Below are positions 62,081-64,000 of a stretch of 64,000 nt of DNA, one piece after another. Each line of letters begins with the position of its first letter. The first letter of the stretch is position 1. Source of the DNA: CAILZL01 sp050181835 (GTDB lineage Bacteria; Pseudomonadota; Gammaproteobacteria; Steroidobacterales; Steroidobacteraceae); assembly GCA_050181835.1 (NCBI GenBank), contig JBFXCU010000004.1, positions 1-64,000 of the forward strand, written 5' to 3'. A program made the translations under genes and the position numbers. The notes below the pieces were generated by a model. The model saw nothing but the letters and a program-made list of their open reading frames with translations. It searched no databases and had not been told where the DNA came from.

Positions 62081-62323
62081 ATGCGAACCATGATTGAAAT
62101 CAGTCTGTATCCGCTGGATGCCGAGTACATCCCACACATTAAGGATTTTATTGATCGCTTGAATATTTATCCCGAACTACAAGTGATTACCAATGCGATG
62201 AGCACCCAGATTGCGGGTGAGCATGCGCGTGTATTCGAAATACTGGGTATTGAAACTGCAAAGAGCTTTGCTGCAACCGGCCGTAAGGTGTTTGTGATGA
62301 AAGTGTTGGGCGGTCAAGAGTAA
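62081..62323 (+). CDS. Thiamine-binding YkoF/MTH1187-like protein
   Basis: 80 residues of the MTH1187/YkoF-like family, which forms ferredoxin-like folds binding thiamine or its pyrimidine part. The whole sequence is one domain: MIEISLYPLDAEYIPHIKDF at the start, LQVITNAMSTQIAGEHARVF in the middle and KVFVMKVLGGQE at the end. The family's thiamine link agrees with the position between the TPP-controlled receptor and PnuT. It lies 3 bp before the pnuT gene. Confidence 0.88.
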   Translation: MRTMIEISLYPLDAEYIPHIKDFIDRLNIYPELQVITNAMSTQIAGEHARVFEILGIETAKSFAATGRKVFVMKVLGGQE

Positions 62324-62326
62324 GAA

Positions 62327-62944
62327 ATGGCAAGCGTGCGCGCTGTGCTAACAGAATTACTGGGCACCTCCATTTGGGAGGCGGTGGCAGTGCTGCTGGC
62401 ATTGGCTTATTTGATACTCGCGATACGCCGCAGCCTATGGTGCTGGCTGTGTGCCTTCATCAGTACGGCGATTTATATTGTGTTGATGGCTAAGACTGGC
62501 TTGGTGATGGATACGCTATTGCAGGTGTACTATTTGGTGATGGCGGTGTATGGCTATCTTGAATGGCGGCGTGGGCAGGCACCCTCGGGTGAACTCACCA
62601 TTGTCAGTTGGACGTGGCAACAACATGTATTAGCAATAGCTGCTGTTGCGTTGGCAACCGTTGTTAATGCATGGCTGTTGCAGTTTGTGGAAATATCACG
62701 TTCCCCCTGGCTGGATTCGTTTGTTACCTGGGCGAGCGTGCTCACTACATGGATGGTAGCGCGGCGAGTCATTGAAAACTGGTTGTACTGGATCGTTGTG
62801 GATACAGTTGCCGCCTGTTTGTATTACACGCGTGGACTGAGCGCGACAGCACTATTGTTCTTGGTGTACGTTGGTATGGTTGTTCATGGCTATCTCGTTT
62901 GGCGTAAGCGTGCTGCACTTGCCGTCACAGAGGTCACGGCGTGA
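62327..62944 (+). CDS. pnuT: Thiamine transporter PnuT (PnuC family)
   Basis: 205 residues with about six to seven membrane segments. The PnuC-type motif is in RVIENWLYWIVVDTVAACLY, and QVYYLVMAVYGYLEWRRG is also typical. The family carries nicotinamide riboside (PnuC) or thiamine (PnuT); the TPP riboswitch, YkoF-like protein and kinase here point to thiamine, which the following kinase would trap by phosphorylation. It overlaps the kinase gene by 4 bp. Confidence 0.9.
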   Translation: MASVRAVLTELLGTSIWEAVAVLLALAYLILAIRRSLWCWLCAFISTAIYIVLMAKTGLVMDTLLQVYYLVMAVYGYLEWRRGQAPSGELTIVSWTWQQHVLAIAAVALATVVNAWLLQFVEISRSPWLDSFVTWASVLTTWMVARRVIENWLYWIVVDTVAACLYYTRGLSATALLFLVYVGMVVHGYLVWRKRAALAVTEVTA

Positions 62945-63741
62945 TCCCTCAACAAGTGGCTGCTGAGATATTGGCGGTTGATCCTGCTACCTTGAGGGTT
63001 GCGCGAATCAAGGGTGGTCTGACTAACGAAAGTTGGTGCGTGCAAGCTGCGCACGCTGCGGTGGTCGTACGTATCAGCACCGTTGATGAGCATGAACTGC
63101 AACTCAATCGACCCAGCGAAACCATCGTGTTGTCGTTAGTGCAGCAGGCAGGTATTGGTGCAGAGGTGTTGTTATGCGCGCCTGAGCGACGCTTGCTCGT
63201 TACCCGTAAGTTGCAGGCGGAAACTCTGAGTCAGGAGGCAATGCGCGACACAGCAGTGATAAATAAATTGGCGACGTTGTTGCGGCAACTGCATTCCTTG
63301 CCGGTCACTCCTGCAGTACAGCACATTGATTTGCCCGCAGTTTTGCGAGGCTACTGGCACAGTCTGGATCAACAAAGTGAGCCATCTGATATTGACATCG
63401 TAGAACGCACGCAGGCTATACGCATCGCAACTGATTCGGCGCAATCAGCATTGCGCTGTCTATGCCACAATGACGTTCATCATCTTAACCTCATGTCAGA
63501 TGGCCAAAGACTATGGTTGCTGGATTGGGAATACGCAGGGATTGGCGATCCGCTTTTTGATTTGGCGGCGGTGTGCTGCTATCACCACTATGACGAACTG
63601 CTGCGACAGCAATTGTTAACGGCATACAAAGGCCAATTGACGGCGATTGATAGTGAGCGCTTGCAACAACTATGCTGGCTGTTTGATTACATCAAGGCGT
63701 TATGGTTGGCGGTACGCAGTCTGCAAGCCGACATTCAATAG
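62941..63741 (+). CDS. Thiamine/choline kinase-like phosphotransferase
   Basis: 266 residues of the aminoglycoside phosphotransferase/choline kinase fold. Visible motifs are IKGGLTNESWCV (nucleotide-binding loop), LCHNDVHHLNLMSDG with the catalytic Asp, and LWLLDWEYAGIGDPLFDLAA with the metal Asp. The protein resembles ThiK, which phosphorylates thiamine after uptake. It overlaps pnuT by 4 bp. The thiamine substrate is inferred from the operon. Confidence 0.85.
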   Translation: MIPQQVAAEILAVDPATLRVARIKGGLTNESWCVQAAHAAVVVRISTVDEHELQLNRPSETIVLSLVQQAGIGAEVLLCAPERRLLVTRKLQAETLSQEAMRDTAVINKLATLLRQLHSLPVTPAVQHIDLPAVLRGYWHSLDQQSEPSDIDIVERTQAIRIATDSAQSALRCLCHNDVHHLNLMSDGQRLWLLDWEYAGIGDPLFDLAAVCCYHHYDELLRQQLLTAYKGQLTAIDSERLQQLCWLFDYIKALWLAVRSLQADIQ

Positions 63742-63765
63742 GGGCGGTATCGCTACCACCCCTAT
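63738..63765. terminator. Hairpin between the kinase gene and gpmA
   Basis: An 11-pair stem with one mismatch (63738-63749 with 63754-63765, loop TCGC) sits between two convergent genes. No long T-run follows on either strand, so strength is uncertain. Confidence 0.6.
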
Positions 63766-63773
63766 AGGCTTGA

Positions 63774-64000
63774 TTATTTCGCTGCCGATTGGTTGGCTAC
63801 GGCGGCGGCGGCGGCAGCAATCGCGACCGCATCACCCAAGAAACGTCGTGGAACTTTGGGTTTCAACGCGGCGTCCAGCTCATAAACAATGGGCACGCCG
63901 GTGGGAATGTTGAATTCGACAATGTCAGCATCCGACATGCCATCGAGCATCTTCACCAATGCGCGTAGGCTATTGCCATGAGCGACTACCAATACATTGC
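63774..64000 (-). CDS. gpmA: 2,3-bisphosphoglycerate-dependent phosphoglycerate mutase, C-terminal part
   Basis: About 75 residues of the C-terminal end; the gene runs off the right edge of the window, so its start is outside. The reading VLVVAHGNSLRALVKMLDGM has the second catalytic His region of the family, followed by EFNIPTGVPIVYELD, then a tail rich in Ala. GpmA interconverts 3- and 2-phosphoglycerate in glycolysis. Only the end is visible but the match is clear. Confidence 0.93.
   Translation of the reverse strand, partial: NVLVVAHGNSLRALVKMLDGMSDADIVEFNIPTGVPIVYELDAALKPKVPRRFLGDAVAIAAAAAAVANQSAAK

Noticed and set aside
1..64000. CRISPR array or tRNA/rRNA genes
   Set aside because: No regularly spaced repeats of 25-40 bp with unique spacers and no rRNA or tRNA signatures were seen anywhere in the window.

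Overview
The window looks like chromosomal DNA of a free-living gammaproteobacterium. The evidence is the gene order rne / rluC / maf(yceF)-yceD-rpmF-plsX-fabH, a cysteine-free L32, a typical gammaproteobacterial LexA with two SOS boxes, and a fimT-pilV-pilW-pilX-pilY1-pilE type IV pilus operon. Secreted proteins with poly-serine linkers and two predicted polysaccharide hydrolases resemble plant-polymer or biofilm-matrix degraders of the Cellvibrio kind. I cannot name a genus from the sequence alone.

Region 1 (1-8.4 kb) starts with debris of insertion elements, followed by a secreted-protein locus. A GH12-like poly-Ser protein and a DUF1800-DUF1501 operon, all on the minus strand, are each preceded by an element with the shape of a cyclic-di-GMP-I (GEMM-I) riboswitch. 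The copy in front of DUF1800 is canonical. The copy in front of the GH12-like gene is altered at positions that contact the ligand. A GH9 cellulase-like lipoprotein follows on the plus strand.

Region 2 (8.4-28.1 kb) is an exopolysaccharide / surface-glycan locus. A minus-strand operon encodes an export protein (Wza/EpsE-like), a chain-length protein (Wzz/EpsF-like), a kinase-like ATPase (EpsG-like), three GT2 glycosyltransferases, a flippase, a GMC oxidoreductase and a small Tat-type partner. Divergently, a plus-strand set encodes CDP-glucose synthesis (RfbF, RfbG), a glycosyltransferase, an RmlC-like epimerase, an SDR reductase/epimerase and a UDP-galactopyranose-mutase-like flavoprotein. 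A PIG-L deacetylase, an IS3 remnant that supplies the 3' end of rfbG, an IS4 transposase fragment and a WcaJ-like initiating transferase complete it. No polymerase (Wzy) was recognised.

Region 3 (28.4-37.7 kb) is conserved housekeeping: RNase E, RluC, Maf, YceD, L32, PlsX and FabH, then an L,D-transpeptidase and an alanine-zipper lipoprotein. Region 4 (38.0-49.7 kb) holds the minor pilin/PilY1 operon, LexA, a class III nucleotidyl cyclase with a degenerate receiver-like domain, and Tex.

Region 5 (50.2-58.6 kb) is a four-gene run: transglutaminase-DUF2126, circularly permuted ATP-grasp-alpha-E, a second transglutaminase, and a soluble twin-NBD ABC ATPase. It is a predicted peptide/amide-bond system with no known substrate, and it is the strongest candidate here for undescribed biochemistry. 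Region 6 (58.6-64 kb) holds a PhzF-like enzyme, then a TPP-riboswitch thiamine acquisition cluster (TonB receptor, YkoF/MTH1187-like protein, PnuT, kinase) and the C-terminal end of gpmA at the window edge.

No tRNA, rRNA or CRISPR array was seen.
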